From Verrucomicrobiota bacterium (lineage in GTDB: Bacteria > Verrucomicrobiota > Lentisphaeria > JABSQK01 > JAJFLO01): DNA of 58,329 nucleotides. Positions 1 to 8,535 of the stretch are shown piece after piece (position 1 is the stretch's first letter; each line of letters opens with the position of its first letter). The notes under the pieces were generated by a model. That model had not been told where the DNA came from, ran no database searches, and saw only the letters and a program-made list of their open reading frames with translations. The stretch spans positions 1 through 58,329 of the forward strand of contig JAJFLQ010000153.1 of the NCBI GenBank assembly GCA_021772615.1, written 5' to 3'. A program made the position numbers and the translations under genes.

Positions 1-390
1 GATCCCGTTGCTTTACGTTGGCAGAGGCTCGGTCCTGCTATTTTGCAGAAAGAGAATGTCGGGCGGGATGATGCAACTCTGTAATCAAAGTATGATAGGA
101 CGTTGAGTCCCGATGCTATGTTTTGACAGGGGTTCAATCCCGCTCGATATAGATTTTATGTAGCAGGGATCTTGCCAACGTCTTTACGATTGTTGTGTTT
201 TTGTGCGTTTTGTTTGTGATCAGGTAAGAAATAAATATAATGCTGCAAGAATTGCCACGCTTGGCGAGTGGTCGCAGTGTCGATATTTGAAACATCAACA
301 GGAAAAGGTGACCGATATCGTACTGTGACGGTAACAAATTCGGACTGCGAATTCGGGATCCGGGAAAAAGCCACGGTGCAGTATATTGGG
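1..390. other. No gene recognised (window start)
   Basis: Every reading frame here is short and none resembles a known protein. Two loosely similar pyrimidine/purine blocks near 101-120 and 129-150 gave the impression of a tRNA T-arm or a repeat, but neither folds or repeats cleanly. The region is mildly AT-rich and lies downstream of phhB, which is read towards it. Confidence 0.5.
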
Positions 391-732
391 TTAGGAATTC
401 AGGAGCGTATCGGTTTTTGCTGCCATAATAAAGTCGTTGAGATGCAGGCCGCCGATTTTATGTGTCCACCAGGATACGCTCACACGCCCCCATTCGGTGA
501 CGATCGCCGGATGATGATTCTCCTCTTCGGCGAGACTGCCGACCTTATTTGTAAAGGTAAGCGCAGCCGCAAAATCCGGAAAGCGAAAGGCTCGCGTGAG
601 GCGTTTGATGCCGCCGATCTCGATGACGTCCCAATCGGGAACCTCCGCGGATAGTTTACTGAGATCCGCATCACTCACCGGCGGTACACCGGCTTTGCAG
701 GCCTCGCAGGTCTTGGCTGAAAGCGCAATCAT
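391..732 (-). CDS. phhB: Pterin-4a-carbinolamine dehydratase
   Basis: 113 residues, the usual size of the PCD/DCoH family. The enzyme dehydrates 4a-hydroxytetrahydropterin and so recycles the pterin cofactor of aromatic amino acid hydroxylases in the cytoplasm. The family signature EENHHPAI is present, followed by a W-G-V-x-W-T-H stretch and the C-terminal LNDFIMAAKTD helix. The start at 732 is chosen over a longer upstream start because GGAG lies about 8 bases before this ATG. No phenylalanine hydroxylase gene is in the window, so the partner is unknown; in organisms without a hydroxylase the protein is often annotated only by homology. It diverges from the hydrolase gene at 963. Confidence 0.93.
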   Translation of the reverse strand: MIALSAKTCEACKAGVPPVSDADLSKLSAEVPDWDVIEIGGIKRLTRAFRFPDFAAALTFTNKVGSLAEEENHHPAIVTEWGRVSVSWWTHKIGGLHLNDFIMAAKTDTLLNS

Positions 733-962
733 GTCGTGTCTCCATCTGGTTGTTGCAGCAGGTGTTCGCAACGTCGCCGGACAGGTATTGTATCAGCTGT
801 CCGCCGGCACGTTGGGGGGCGGCGCCAAGGTGTTGACGGCGCCGTGTTGTCACGTGTCTAGGTTGTCAACATACCGTTGTAACCGAGCGGCGTCTATATG
901 GGAACGCAAGAGGCGAATCCCGATCCGGTCGTTTTTTTATTTCAAAAAAAGGGCATAAATCA

Positions 963-1907
963 TTGGGCTCTGTCCAGGTATCGCGGTGGCGTCGTGTGTT
1001 GTCCCGAATCGTGGTCGGTGCGTGCGGCATCGCTGTGTGTTGGCTGTTGGGCGACTTCGCGTACGCGCGTTATGTTACTTGGCGTTATCGGGCATGGGAG
1101 CAGTCCGTTGTACGTGATGCCGACGGCGTACGGGTTGGGTGCCGCGCCTATACGATCGGCAAGGGCCGTATCGGCGTATTGTTGGTACATGGATTTGCGG
1201 ACTCGCCACGCGTGTGGCGCAAGATCGCACCGTCATTGGCCGCACGCGGATACACCTGCCGGGTGATGCGGCTTCGCGGTTTCGCCGAACCGCTGCCGCG
1301 CTATCGTGAGGGTGACTGCAAGACATGGCTGGCGGCGATTAGTGATGAGCTCCGGTCCCTGCGGGCAAGTCATGAGCACGTTTATGTTGTTGCGCACTCA
1401 CTCGGGGCCGCACTCGCGGCGCGCTGCCTTGGCAATGACCCCGCTGCAGCATCCGGGCTCGTTGCGATCGCGCCGTTGTTCGCCGTCTCCAACCGACGCA
1501 GCCCCTTGATATCAAGTGAGGACTGGTTCCACGTGCTCGAAAAGCTGCTGGTCTTCACTGATACGATCATGCTGGTCTTCGATCCCGACGTCAAGGATCG
1601 TCGCGAACACCAGCGATTGCAGACGGACCGGTTCGTCCCGGTGTCGATCTATCGTGAGTTATTTGCGCTCATCGATGAGATTCGCCGTAGCGACAAAACG
1701 GTTCAACAGCCGCTGCTCATGATTCTCGGAGACGATGACAGCGTGATCGACAATCAGGTTGCGGGGTGCTATTTTGAACAGTGTCGGTCGGAGCACAAGA
1801 CGCGTGTCGTGGTAGAGGGTGCGGGACACGTGCCGCCTGTAGACTTTGGCTGGCGCCGTGTTGTAGACGAGATTGATGATTTTCTGGGCCGCGCCCGATA
1901 CCCTTGA
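963..1907 (+). CDS. Membrane-anchored alpha/beta hydrolase
   Basis: 314 residues with a TTG start. Residues 12-31 form one hydrophobic N-terminal segment, so the enzyme is probably anchored with its catalytic domain outside the cytoplasm. The fold is shown by an HGFAD oxyanion-type motif at 76-80, the nucleophile elbow AHSLG with Ser146, an acidic residue in the GDDD stretch at 257-260 and His289 in GAGHVPP: a plausible Ser-Asp-His triad. It resembles carboxylesterase/lysophospholipase-like proteins; the substrate cannot be read from the sequence. A second serine hydrolase starts 13 bases after its stop, suggesting one operon. Upstream, T7 (932-938) and A7 (944-950) tracts face each other and may be part of the promoter region. 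Confidence 0.8.
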   Translation: MGSVQVSRWRRVLSRIVVGACGIAVCWLLGDFAYARYVTWRYRAWEQSVVRDADGVRVGCRAYTIGKGRIGVLLVHGFADSPRVWRKIAPSLAARGYTCRVMRLRGFAEPLPRYREGDCKTWLAAISDELRSLRASHEHVYVVAHSLGAALAARCLGNDPAAASGLVAIAPLFAVSNRRSPLISSEDWFHVLEKLLVFTDTIMLVFDPDVKDRREHQRLQTDRFVPVSIYRELFALIDEIRRSDKTVQQPLLMILGDDDSVIDNQVAGCYFEQCRSEHKTRVVVEGAGHVPPVDFGWRRVVDEIDDFLGRARYP

Positions 1908-1919
1908 AGGAGTTGGTTT

Positions 1920-2807
1920 ATGCCGTTCGATAATAGCTGGCAGGCCGTAATGAATCCGGGGCTCGGAAGCGACTATTTCGACTGCGCTGCTCGCCCGGAT
2001 CTGCAACCGTGCGGAAGCACATTCGATACGGCCACCGCATGGTGGCTGGCGGAATTGTCGCGGTTGATCTACCGGGTCGATAGCGCTGCTGCGGGGAGCC
2101 GTCACGCCGGCGATCCCCTGAACGCCGTTCTCGAAACTGTCGGTCTTGTGGCCGAGACCACGATCGCGCAGAATGGTCTGGCCTGCGCTGTTGTTCGGCC
2201 GCGTCGCCCGGCGGAGACGTCGTTCACGATCGTTGTCTTCCGGGGGACACAAGCCCCAAAGAATTGGTTCTACAATCTCGATGCGATCCACACCGTACGC
2301 CCGGACGGCATCCGGACGCATCGTGGTTTTCAGGCTGCGTTCGATTCCATCTGGCCGTCTGTTTCCGCGGCAATCGGCTCTGGCGACCCTGGCGGCAGGG
2401 TTTACACCGGGCACAGCCTGGGGGCGGCGCTGGCGACCCTGGCGGCAGCGGCGTGTCCGCCGCTCGCGGTGTATACCTTCGGTTCACCGCGTGTAGGCGA
2501 CGCATCACTCGTCCGCTCGTTCGGCGATACGCCGATTTTCCGCGTGGTCAACGGCGGCGACATCGTACCGCACCTTCCGTTGAAGTCGGAATTGATCGAT
2601 TTCCGTCATGTCGGGACGCTGGTTCATGTGAATTCCGGTGGCGCCGTCGCGACGGATACCGCGCGCGACGAAGAAACGGATTGGCGTACGTTTTCGAAGA
2701 CCTTGCAGTCAGTGGCGTTTACCATCACGCATCCGCCGCCCATTCTGGTTGATCACGCCCCGATCAATTATGTAACGGCGCTGCAACGCCGACTCGGCGG
2801 CTCCTGA
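1920..2807 (+). CDS. Lipase, class 3 family
   Basis: 295 residues. The nucleophile motif TGHSLGAALATLA (Ser166), the YTFGSPRVGD stretch, GDIVPHLP (candidate Asp) and the late VDHAPINYV (candidate His) are the standard order of the Lipase_3 (fungal-type triacylglycerol lipase) fold. No clear signal peptide, so it is either cytoplasmic or exported by an unrecognised route. AAGGAG lies 8 bases before the ATG. It follows another serine hydrolase by 13 bases and is probably co-transcribed with it. A 19-base direct repeat lies across the catalytic region (separate entry), read in different frames in its two copies. Confidence 0.85.
   Translation: MPFDNSWQAVMNPGLGSDYFDCAARPDLQPCGSTFDTATAWWLAELSRLIYRVDSAAAGSRHAGDPLNAVLETVGLVAETTIAQNGLACAVVRPRRPAETSFTIVVFRGTQAPKNWFYNLDAIHTVRPDGIRTHRGFQAAFDSIWPSVSAAIGSGDPGGRVYTGHSLGAALATLAAAACPPLAVYTFGSPRVGDASLVRSFGDTPIFRVVNGGDIVPHLPLKSELIDFRHVGTLVHVNSGGAVATDTARDEETDWRTFSKTLQSVAFTITHPPPILVDHAPINYVTALQRRLGGS
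2380..2448 (+). repeat. 19-base direct repeat inside the lipase gene
   Basis: CTGGCGACCCTGGCGGCAG occurs at 2380-2398 and again at 2430-2448, 50 bases apart. The first copy is read SGDPGG, the second ALATLAA just after the GHSLG nucleophile elbow, so the two copies are in different frames. The second copy is the one that matches the family; the first is probably the secondary one. Confidence 0.85.
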
Positions 2808-3047
2808 TTCCGCACGGATATGTTTCCGATTTCCGCGTCCGCGACAACCTCGTCGTTGCGTCTGCCGTGGCTCTCCCTTGCCGCCCCTTTCAGGTCCCAC
2901 AGTCGGGGCGATAAATTCGTTGGTTCGTATCCAGCCCAAAAACGAATTACGGCAAAATTTTTATCTAAAACAACGCCAACGTCTTAGTGGAAAATTCACA
3001 TAAAATGCATACTCGATTATCGATTTTTTCTTGAAATAAATTTCAAA

Positions 3048-3056
3048 TTATCCACA
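3048..3056 (+). promoter_or_regulatory. Consensus DnaA box upstream of nrdA
   Basis: TTATCCACA is an exact match to the strongest DnaA box. It lies in the AT-rich stretch before nrdA and overlaps NrdR box 1. DnaA is known to bind and control nrdAB in Escherichia coli, so a similar link between replication initiation and dNTP supply is plausible here. A weaker partial match begins at 3070. Confidence 0.65.
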
Positions 3057-3067
3057 ACATATACTAC
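3052..3067 (+). promoter_or_regulatory. NrdR box 1 (upstream, imperfect)
   Basis: CCACAACATATACTAC matches the NrdR consensus core (C-w-A-t-A-T-a-T-w-G-t) at most positions, with one core mismatch in the right half. It sits 16 bases before box 2, the spacing usual for paired NrdR boxes. A possible -10 (TATACT, 3060-3065) lies inside it, so a bound repressor would block the promoter. Confidence 0.65.
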
Positions 3068-3083
3068 CCTTATCCGTCACTCA

Positions 3084-3099
3084 CCACAACATGTTGTGG
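3084..3099 (+). promoter_or_regulatory. NrdR box 2 (perfect palindrome)
   Basis: The 18-base perfect palindrome at 3083-3100 contains an NrdR-type 16-mer, CCACAACATGTTGTGG, with all core positions matching. It is centred 32 bases from box 1, about three helical turns, which fits cooperative binding by tetrameric NrdR-ATP/dATP. The nrdR gene itself is not in the window. Confidence 0.75.
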
Positions 3100-3162
3100 T
3101 TTTGCCGAAATCCCGCAAATGACTTGAACGTCGCTGCACAGAAGATTTACAGGAGCAAATCA

Positions 3163-6036
3163 ATGATCAAACCCAAAGGAAATTTTCAACTAAGTCTCGA
3201 AGGGATCGATCCCCTGAAGGGACGTGAGTTCAAAGTACAAAAACGAAACGGCCAGTGGGTCGCCTTCGAGGAGATGCTGATCTATCGCGCCATCGAAAAG
3301 GCGTTTAAGGCCGAGCATGGTCTGGAGATGGGGCTGCCGCTGAATGAAGATGTCCGCAGTCATGTGCAGGGTATTACCGACAGTGTGATCGGAAGCGTGC
3401 TGGCACGCGCTATCCAGGGCGAGCAGATGCTTGTTGAGAGCATCCAGGATGAAGTCGAGACGCAATTGATGAAAGCGGGCCATTTTGCTGTGGCCAGGCG
3501 TTACATTGTTTACCGCGAGGAACATCGCAAGGTTCGTCTGCTTAAGGATGAGACGGAGCGCGCAGCCGAAGACGAGGTGGTGCTCCATGTTACCAACCCG
3601 ATCGACGGCAGTTGGGAGCTGCTTGAACCGTCGCGGATTCGTGAAGAAATTCAGCATTGCTGCCGGAATCTCGATGATCACTGTTCGAGTCAGGAAATAA
3701 GCGAAGAGGTTTTCCGTACCCTTTACGACGGCATCACACCCGACGAGATCAATAAGGCACTGATACTGGCGGCAAAGACGCAGATCGAGCGTGAGCCGGA
3801 CTACACCTATGTTGCCGCGCGGCTGTTGCTGAAGGTTATATATAAGGAAGTATTCGGCCGGACCTGCGCGCCGATCGAGCGGGAGCACATCCACCGCAAA
3901 CACTTTCGGCATTACCTGGAGGAAGGCATTAAGAACGATCGGCTTTCGCCCGGTCTGCTTGATTATGACCTGAACCGCATTGCCGGGGCGCTGCAGATCG
4001 ACCGCGATCTCAAATTCAGCTACATGGGGCTGCAGACGATATACGACCGTTATCTGCTGCATCTGGATGGGCGGAGGATCGAAACACCACAGTACTTCTG
4101 GATGCGCGTGGCAATGGGCCTGGCAATGGACGAAGGCGACCAGAAGGAAGAGCGCGCGATCGAGTTCTATAATGTCATGTCAATGTTTTATTTTATATCG
4201 TCAACGCCGACACTGTTCAACGCCGGCACGTTGCATCCACAGCTCAGTTCCTGCTACCTTTCGACGGTAATGGACGATCTGGAACACATTTTCAAGGTTA
4301 TTTCAGACGATGCACGTCTGTCGAAATGGGCCGGCGGACTCGGTAACGATTGGAGCAATATCCGTGCAACGGGCGCCTACATAAAGGGAACAAACGGCAA
4401 GAGCCAGGGCGTCATTCCATTTCTGAAAGTGGCAAACGACACTGCAGTCGCGGTAAATCAGGGCGGTAAGCGCAAGGGCGCTATGTGCGCATATCTGGAA
4501 ACCTGGCATCTTGATATCGAGGATTTTCTGGAATTACGGAAGAATACCGGCGACGAGCGACGTCGAACCCACGACATGAATACGGCAAACTGGATTCCTG
4601 ATCTGTTTATGAAACGGGTTCGGGGTGCAGGGCCGTGGACACTGTTCAGTCCGGATGAAACACCGGACTTGCACGATCTCTACGGACGGGCGTTCGAGCA
4701 GCGCTACGAAGAATATGAACGTATGGCGGAGCAGGGACTAATGGGACGTTTTCGCCAGGTAGAGGCCGTGCAGTTGTGGCGTAGGATATTGTCGATGCTT
4801 TATGAGACCGGGCATCCGTGGATCACGTTCAAGGATCCGTCGAATATACGATCGCCGCAGGACCATGCCGGCGTCGTACATAGCTCGAATCTATGCACCG
4901 AGATCCTGCTGAATACCAGCGAATCGGAAACCGCAGTGTGCAATCTTGGTTCGGTAAATGTACTCGCTCATACCACGACGTCCGGCCTGAACGAGAAGTT
5001 GCTGGCGCGCACCATTCGCACTGCGATCCGCATGCTGGATAATGTCATCGATATCAATTACTACCCGACGCCGGAAGCGAAAAACGCAAACCTCAAACAC
5101 CGGCCCATAGGCCTCGGGTTAATGGGGTTTCAGGACGCGCTGTACAAGCTCGACTACAGCTATGCAGACGATAAGGCCGTCGTGTTTGCGGACCGCTGCA
5201 TGGAGATGATTTCCTACTATGCTATACTGGCATCGACAGAACTGGCGGCGGAACGCGGTACGTACAGCACCTACGACGGTTCGAAATGGAGCCGCGGGCG
5301 CCTCCCTATTGATACCATCCGTATGCTCGAGGAGGAACGCGGTGGTTATCTCACGCAGGATCGGCAATCGACAATGGACTGGGGCCCCGTTCGCGAATCC
5401 TTGGCAAAACACGGTATGCGCAACAGCAATACCATGGCCATTGCCCCGACCGCTACCATTTCCAATATTACGGGCGTAACACAGTCAATCGAGCCGGCGT
5501 ATAAAAATCTTTTTGTGAAATCGAATCTGTCCGGTGAGTTCACGGTTGTGAACACATTCCTTGTCGACGACCTTAAGCAAATCGGCATGTGGGATAAAGA
5601 GATGATCGACGATCTCAAGTATTTTGACGGTTCGATTCAGGAAATTGAGCGTGTTCCGGAATCGCTTAAGCGCAAGTATCTCACCGCGTTCGAAATCGAA
5701 CCGAGATGGTTGATCGACTGTGCAAGTCGCCGGCAGAAGTGGATTGACATGGGGCAGTCGCTGAATCTCTACCTGGCTGAGCCGAATGGCAAGAAGCTCA
5801 GCGATATGTATCTGCTGGCATGGGAAAAGGGCCTGAAGACCACGTATTACCTGCGGTCGTTGGCCGCAACGCAAATCGAAAAGTCCACTCTGGATGTGAA
5901 TCGGCGCGGCATCCAGCCGCGGTGGATGAAGAACAAGTCTGCTTCCAGCAATATACAGGTAGATCGCAGTCCGGAACCTGCGACCGTGGTGAATAGCTGC
6001 AGTATCCTGGATCCGGAGTGCGAGGCGTGCCAGTAA
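3163..6036 (+). CDS. nrdA: Class I ribonucleotide reductase, alpha subunit
   Basis: 957 residues, about 200 longer than E. coli NrdA because of an N-terminal extension. Residues about 22-115 form an ATP-cone and about 130-230 look like a second, more divergent one, as in chlamydial NrdA; these sense ATP/dATP. The catalytic set is complete: Cys364 and Cys593 as the reducing pair, Asn576-Leu-Cys578-Thr-Glu580 in the active site, Tyr895-Tyr896 for radical transfer and a C-terminal CEAC pair that regenerates the active site. It reduces ribonucleoside diphosphates together with NrdB. AGGAG lies 7 bases before the ATG at 3163; a longer reading frame from 3091 begins inside an NrdR box and is unlikely to be translated. 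nrdB follows after 181 bases. Confidence 0.96.
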   Translation: MIKPKGNFQLSLEGIDPLKGREFKVQKRNGQWVAFEEMLIYRAIEKAFKAEHGLEMGLPLNEDVRSHVQGITDSVIGSVLARAIQGEQMLVESIQDEVETQLMKAGHFAVARRYIVYREEHRKVRLLKDETERAAEDEVVLHVTNPIDGSWELLEPSRIREEIQHCCRNLDDHCSSQEISEEVFRTLYDGITPDEINKALILAAKTQIEREPDYTYVAARLLLKVIYKEVFGRTCAPIEREHIHRKHFRHYLEEGIKNDRLSPGLLDYDLNRIAGALQIDRDLKFSYMGLQTIYDRYLLHLDGRRIETPQYFWMRVAMGLAMDEGDQKEERAIEFYNVMSMFYFISSTPTLFNAGTLHPQLSSCYLSTVMDDLEHIFKVISDDARLSKWAGGLGNDWSNIRATGAYIKGTNGKSQGVIPFLKVANDTAVAVNQGGKRKGAMCAYLETWHLDIEDFLELRKNTGDERRRTHDMNTANWIPDLFMKRVRGAGPWTLFSPDETPDLHDLYGRAFEQRYEEYERMAEQGLMGRFRQVEAVQLWRRILSMLYETGHPWITFKDPSNIRSPQDHAGVVHSSNLCTEILLNTSESETAVCNLGSVNVLAHTTTSGLNEKLLARTIRTAIRMLDNVIDINYYPTPEAKNANLKHRPIGLGLMGFQDALYKLDYSYADDKAVVFADRCMEMISYYAILASTELAAERGTYSTYDGSKWSRGRLPIDTIRMLEEERGGYLTQDRQSTMDWGPVRESLAKHGMRNSNTMAIAPTATISNITGVTQSIEPAYKNLFVKSNLSGEFTVVNTFLVDDLKQIGMWDKEMIDDLKYFDGSIQEIERVPESLKRKYLTAFEIEPRWLIDCASRRQKWIDMGQSLNLYLAEPNGKKLSDMYLLAWEKGLKTTYYLRSLAATQIEKSTLDVNRRGIQPRWMKNKSASSNIQVDRSPEPATVVNSCSILDPECEACQ

Positions 6037-6217
6037 GGACCCAATATTACAACGTTAGAGAAAGCGGCAGAATATCGAACGCGGAATTCTGAAGTTCGAA
6101 GGGAAGCACTTCTGATTAACTTCGTGGCGACGAGTAAGAAAGAGATCGAATTTAGAGTACGAGAACACGTTATACTTACTGGGCTGTGACCCAACCGAAA
6201 CACAGGAGGTTGATACC

Positions 6218-7279
6218 ATGTCTTGCTGTTCAGCATATGCAACCAAACCGGAATCACGTGATTTGTCGAAGCGCGTCAACGCAGAAGACAAGCGCCTGAT
6301 AAATTGTAAGAGCGTCGACGTAAACCAGTTGATGCCGCTGAAGTACAAATGGGCCTGGGAGCACTATCTCAACGGTTGTGCCAACAACTGGTTGCCCAAC
6401 GAAGTGCCGATGCAGCGGGACATCGAACTATGGAAATCCGATGCGTTGAGCGATGGTGAGCGCCAGGTGATCATGCGGAATCTGGGTTTTTTCAGCACGG
6501 CAGAGAGTCTCGTTGGAAACAACATCGTGCTGGCGATATACAAGCACATCACAAACCCGGAAGCGCGTCAATACCTACTGCGTCAGTCCTTTGAGGAGGC
6601 CGTCCACACCCACACATTCATGTATATCGTCGAGTCATTGAATCTCGACGAGCGCGAGGTCTTCAACATGTACCACGAAGTCGCGTCGATCAGCGACAAG
6701 GACATGTTTGAAATGCGTCTTACCGAGGATATCCTGAAGGACGATTTCACCACCGATACGTTCGCCGGCAAGCAGAAATTCCTCGACAACCTCATCGGGT
6801 TTTACGTGATCATGGAGGGCATCTTTTTCTACAGCGGCTTTGCGATGATCCTGTCGTTCAATCGGCGAAATCTCATGCAGGGTATCGGTGAGCAATTCCA
6901 ATATATCCTCCGGGATGAGACCATACACCTGAATTTCGGTGTGGATTTGATCAATACCATTCGCGAAGAAAACCCGGAAGTATGGACGGAGGAGTTTGAG
7001 CAGCATGTCTATAGTATGATAGACGAAGCCGTTCGTCTGGAGATTCAATATGCCGAGGACTGCCTGCCAAAGGGAATCCTCGGCTTGAATGCGCAGATGT
7101 TTCACGAGTACGTACACCATATCGCCGACCGCAGGTTGGAACGAATCGGTTTGAAGGCGCGCTACGGCGGCGACAATCCGTTCCCGTGGATGAGCGAAAC
7201 GATCGATCTCGGTAAGGAAAAGAATTTCTTCGAGACACGCGTTACCGAGTATCAGACCGCGGGATCGCTTACCTGGTAA
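6218..7279 (+). CDS. nrdB: Ribonucleotide reductase beta subunit, subclass Ic
   Basis: 353 residues. Expected metal ligands are Glu96, Glu127, His130, Glu200, Glu234 and His237. The radical tyrosine of ordinary class Ia proteins (E. coli Tyr122) is replaced by Phe134, and the aspartate ligand (E. coli Asp84) by Glu96. Both changes, together with Tyr136 in the HTHTFMY motif, are the hallmark of the Chlamydia trachomatis protein, which stores its oxidising equivalent in a Mn(IV)/Fe(III) centre rather than a tyrosyl radical. The C-terminal Tyr345 and the tail ending in LTW also match. The strong ribosome binding site AGGAGG (6204-6209) precedes the ATG. Expressed with nrdA, probably under the NrdR/DnaA promoter. 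Confidence 0.95.
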   Translation: MSCCSAYATKPESRDLSKRVNAEDKRLINCKSVDVNQLMPLKYKWAWEHYLNGCANNWLPNEVPMQRDIELWKSDALSDGERQVIMRNLGFFSTAESLVGNNIVLAIYKHITNPEARQYLLRQSFEEAVHTHTFMYIVESLNLDEREVFNMYHEVASISDKDMFEMRLTEDILKDDFTTDTFAGKQKFLDNLIGFYVIMEGIFFYSGFAMILSFNRRNLMQGIGEQFQYILRDETIHLNFGVDLINTIREENPEVWTEEFEQHVYSMIDEAVRLEIQYAEDCLPKGILGLNAQMFHEYVHHIADRRLERIGLKARYGGDNPFPWMSETIDLGKEKNFFETRVTEYQTAGSLTW

Positions 7280-7310
7280 GTGCCTGTGCGGCCTGCCGTA
7301 AGGCTTAACA

Positions 7311-8330
7311 TTGCTTACAAAGAAACGGTTGCTTACGGTTCTCGGCGCCTATGGCGCAGTTGCAATTGCCGTATTGATCGTAAGTCCGTTCTTCGGCGGT
7401 GAGGTGATCGCACCGGCAGATGTTATTCGTCCGCCGGGCGTCGATCCGGCAGATGATATCGCCCGGGACATTCTCGTGTATCACCGTGTCCCGCGGACGA
7501 TACTGGCGTTCCTGGTTGGCAGCGCCCTGGCACTCGCCGGCGGCGTGTTTCAGGTGATTCTGCGGAATCCGCTGGCAACCCCGTACACGCTGGGTATTAC
7601 CGGCGGAGGGTCTCTGGGTGCATTATTGGCAATTTCGGCGCCGGGGTTTTATGTCACATGGGGACCAATTTCTACGCTGCAGTTTGCCTGTCTCGGCGGT
7701 GCGGCGGCGGTCACTATAGCGGTATACGCATTCGCGACCCGGCACGGAAGTCTTGACACGCATACACTGCTGCTGGCAGGCGTTTCGCTCACGCTGTTCT
7801 GCAGTGCGATGATCCTCTTCATCCGCTATCTCTCCGGTCCCTATCAGCTTTTTTCCATCGAACGCTGGCTTATGGGTGGCCTCGATATCACCGGGTATGA
7901 GGACTTGGCGGTGCTGTTGCCGCTGTGGTTTCCAGGGGTGGGTACGTTGTTCCTCCAGACCCGCTGCCTGAATCAACTTGCTGTTGGCGATGACCTGGCA
8001 AGTGGCTACGGCGTGGACGTGGGGAGAGTGCGTATCATGAGCTTTGTAGGCGGCAGCCTGGCCACCGCGGGTGTCGTTGCTGTGGCGGGCCCGATCGGAT
8101 TCGTCGGCCTGATCGTTCCCCATGCTGTCAGACAGCTTTCCGGCAGCGACCATCGTATTGTGTTGCCCGCTGCCTTTCTCGCGGGCGGCAGCTTTCTGGT
8201 AATCTGCGATACAGTAGCCAGGACGTTGCGATATCCGTCCGAGATTCCGGTCGGTATCATCACCTCGCTCATCGGTGTACCATTTTTTATCTATCTGCTC
8301 ACCAGCCGGTCCACGTTCGGCGAGCGATGA
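7311..8330 (+). CDS. FecCD-type ABC transporter permease (iron/siderophore/B12 class)
   Basis: 339 residues, TTG start, rich in membrane segments. The FecCD/BtuC family is recognisable from RVPRTILAFLVGSALALAGG near 60-80, the RNPLATPYTLGI stretch, the GPIGFVGLIVPH motif near 260-272 and the later PVGIITSLIGVPFF. Such permeases import chelated iron, haem or cobalamin together with an ATPase and a binding protein, but neither partner is nearby. It begins 31 bases after nrdB and may be read through from the nrd promoter. Substrate cannot be assigned; a metal-related role beside a Mn/Fe enzyme is speculative. Confidence 0.88.
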   Translation: MLTKKRLLTVLGAYGAVAIAVLIVSPFFGGEVIAPADVIRPPGVDPADDIARDILVYHRVPRTILAFLVGSALALAGGVFQVILRNPLATPYTLGITGGGSLGALLAISAPGFYVTWGPISTLQFACLGGAAAVTIAVYAFATRHGSLDTHTLLLAGVSLTLFCSAMILFIRYLSGPYQLFSIERWLMGGLDITGYEDLAVLLPLWFPGVGTLFLQTRCLNQLAVGDDLASGYGVDVGRVRIMSFVGGSLATAGVVAVAGPIGFVGLIVPHAVRQLSGSDHRIVLPAAFLAGGSFLVICDTVARTLRYPSEIPVGIITSLIGVPFFIYLLTSRSTFGER

Positions 8331-8348
8331 TGCGAAGGCAGGGCGGGA

Positions 8349-8369
8349 CGAGAGCAGCATGCGCTCTCG
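8349..8369 (+). terminator. Hairpin between convergent genes
   Basis: CGAGAGC (8349-8355) pairs perfectly with GCTCTCG (8363-8369) across a 7-base loop, 18 bases after the permease stop. There is no U-tract, so it may be a weak or Rho-assisted terminator or a 3' protective hairpin. Confidence 0.4.
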
Positions 8370-8535
8370 CCGGCACACATGACGCGGCTTCGAGAGTCAC
8401 CGCCACAGACAATATGGTCGCTATTGTTTCGCAACGGGTTTATTGCGCAATCACCCACAACTCAAGTGCCGATGCTTTCTTGAGCGATATTCTTCAAGCG
8501 CGGACTGGTTCGTCATCGCGGCGTGACGGCTGGGC

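Noticed and set aside
101..150. Possible short repeats or CRISPR-like end sequence
   Set aside because: Only two imperfect copies with no regular spacers and no cas genes in the window.
58..151. tRNA-like text (acceptor-like GGGCGGG and a T-loop-like GTTCAATCC)
   Set aside because: The T-arm has a mismatch, the acceptor strands cannot pair in register with it, and no D or anticodon arm folds between them.
3091..3162. Upstream start for nrdA at 3091
   Set aside because: The ATG lies inside the NrdR palindrome with no ribosome binding site, while 3163 has AGGAG at the right distance.
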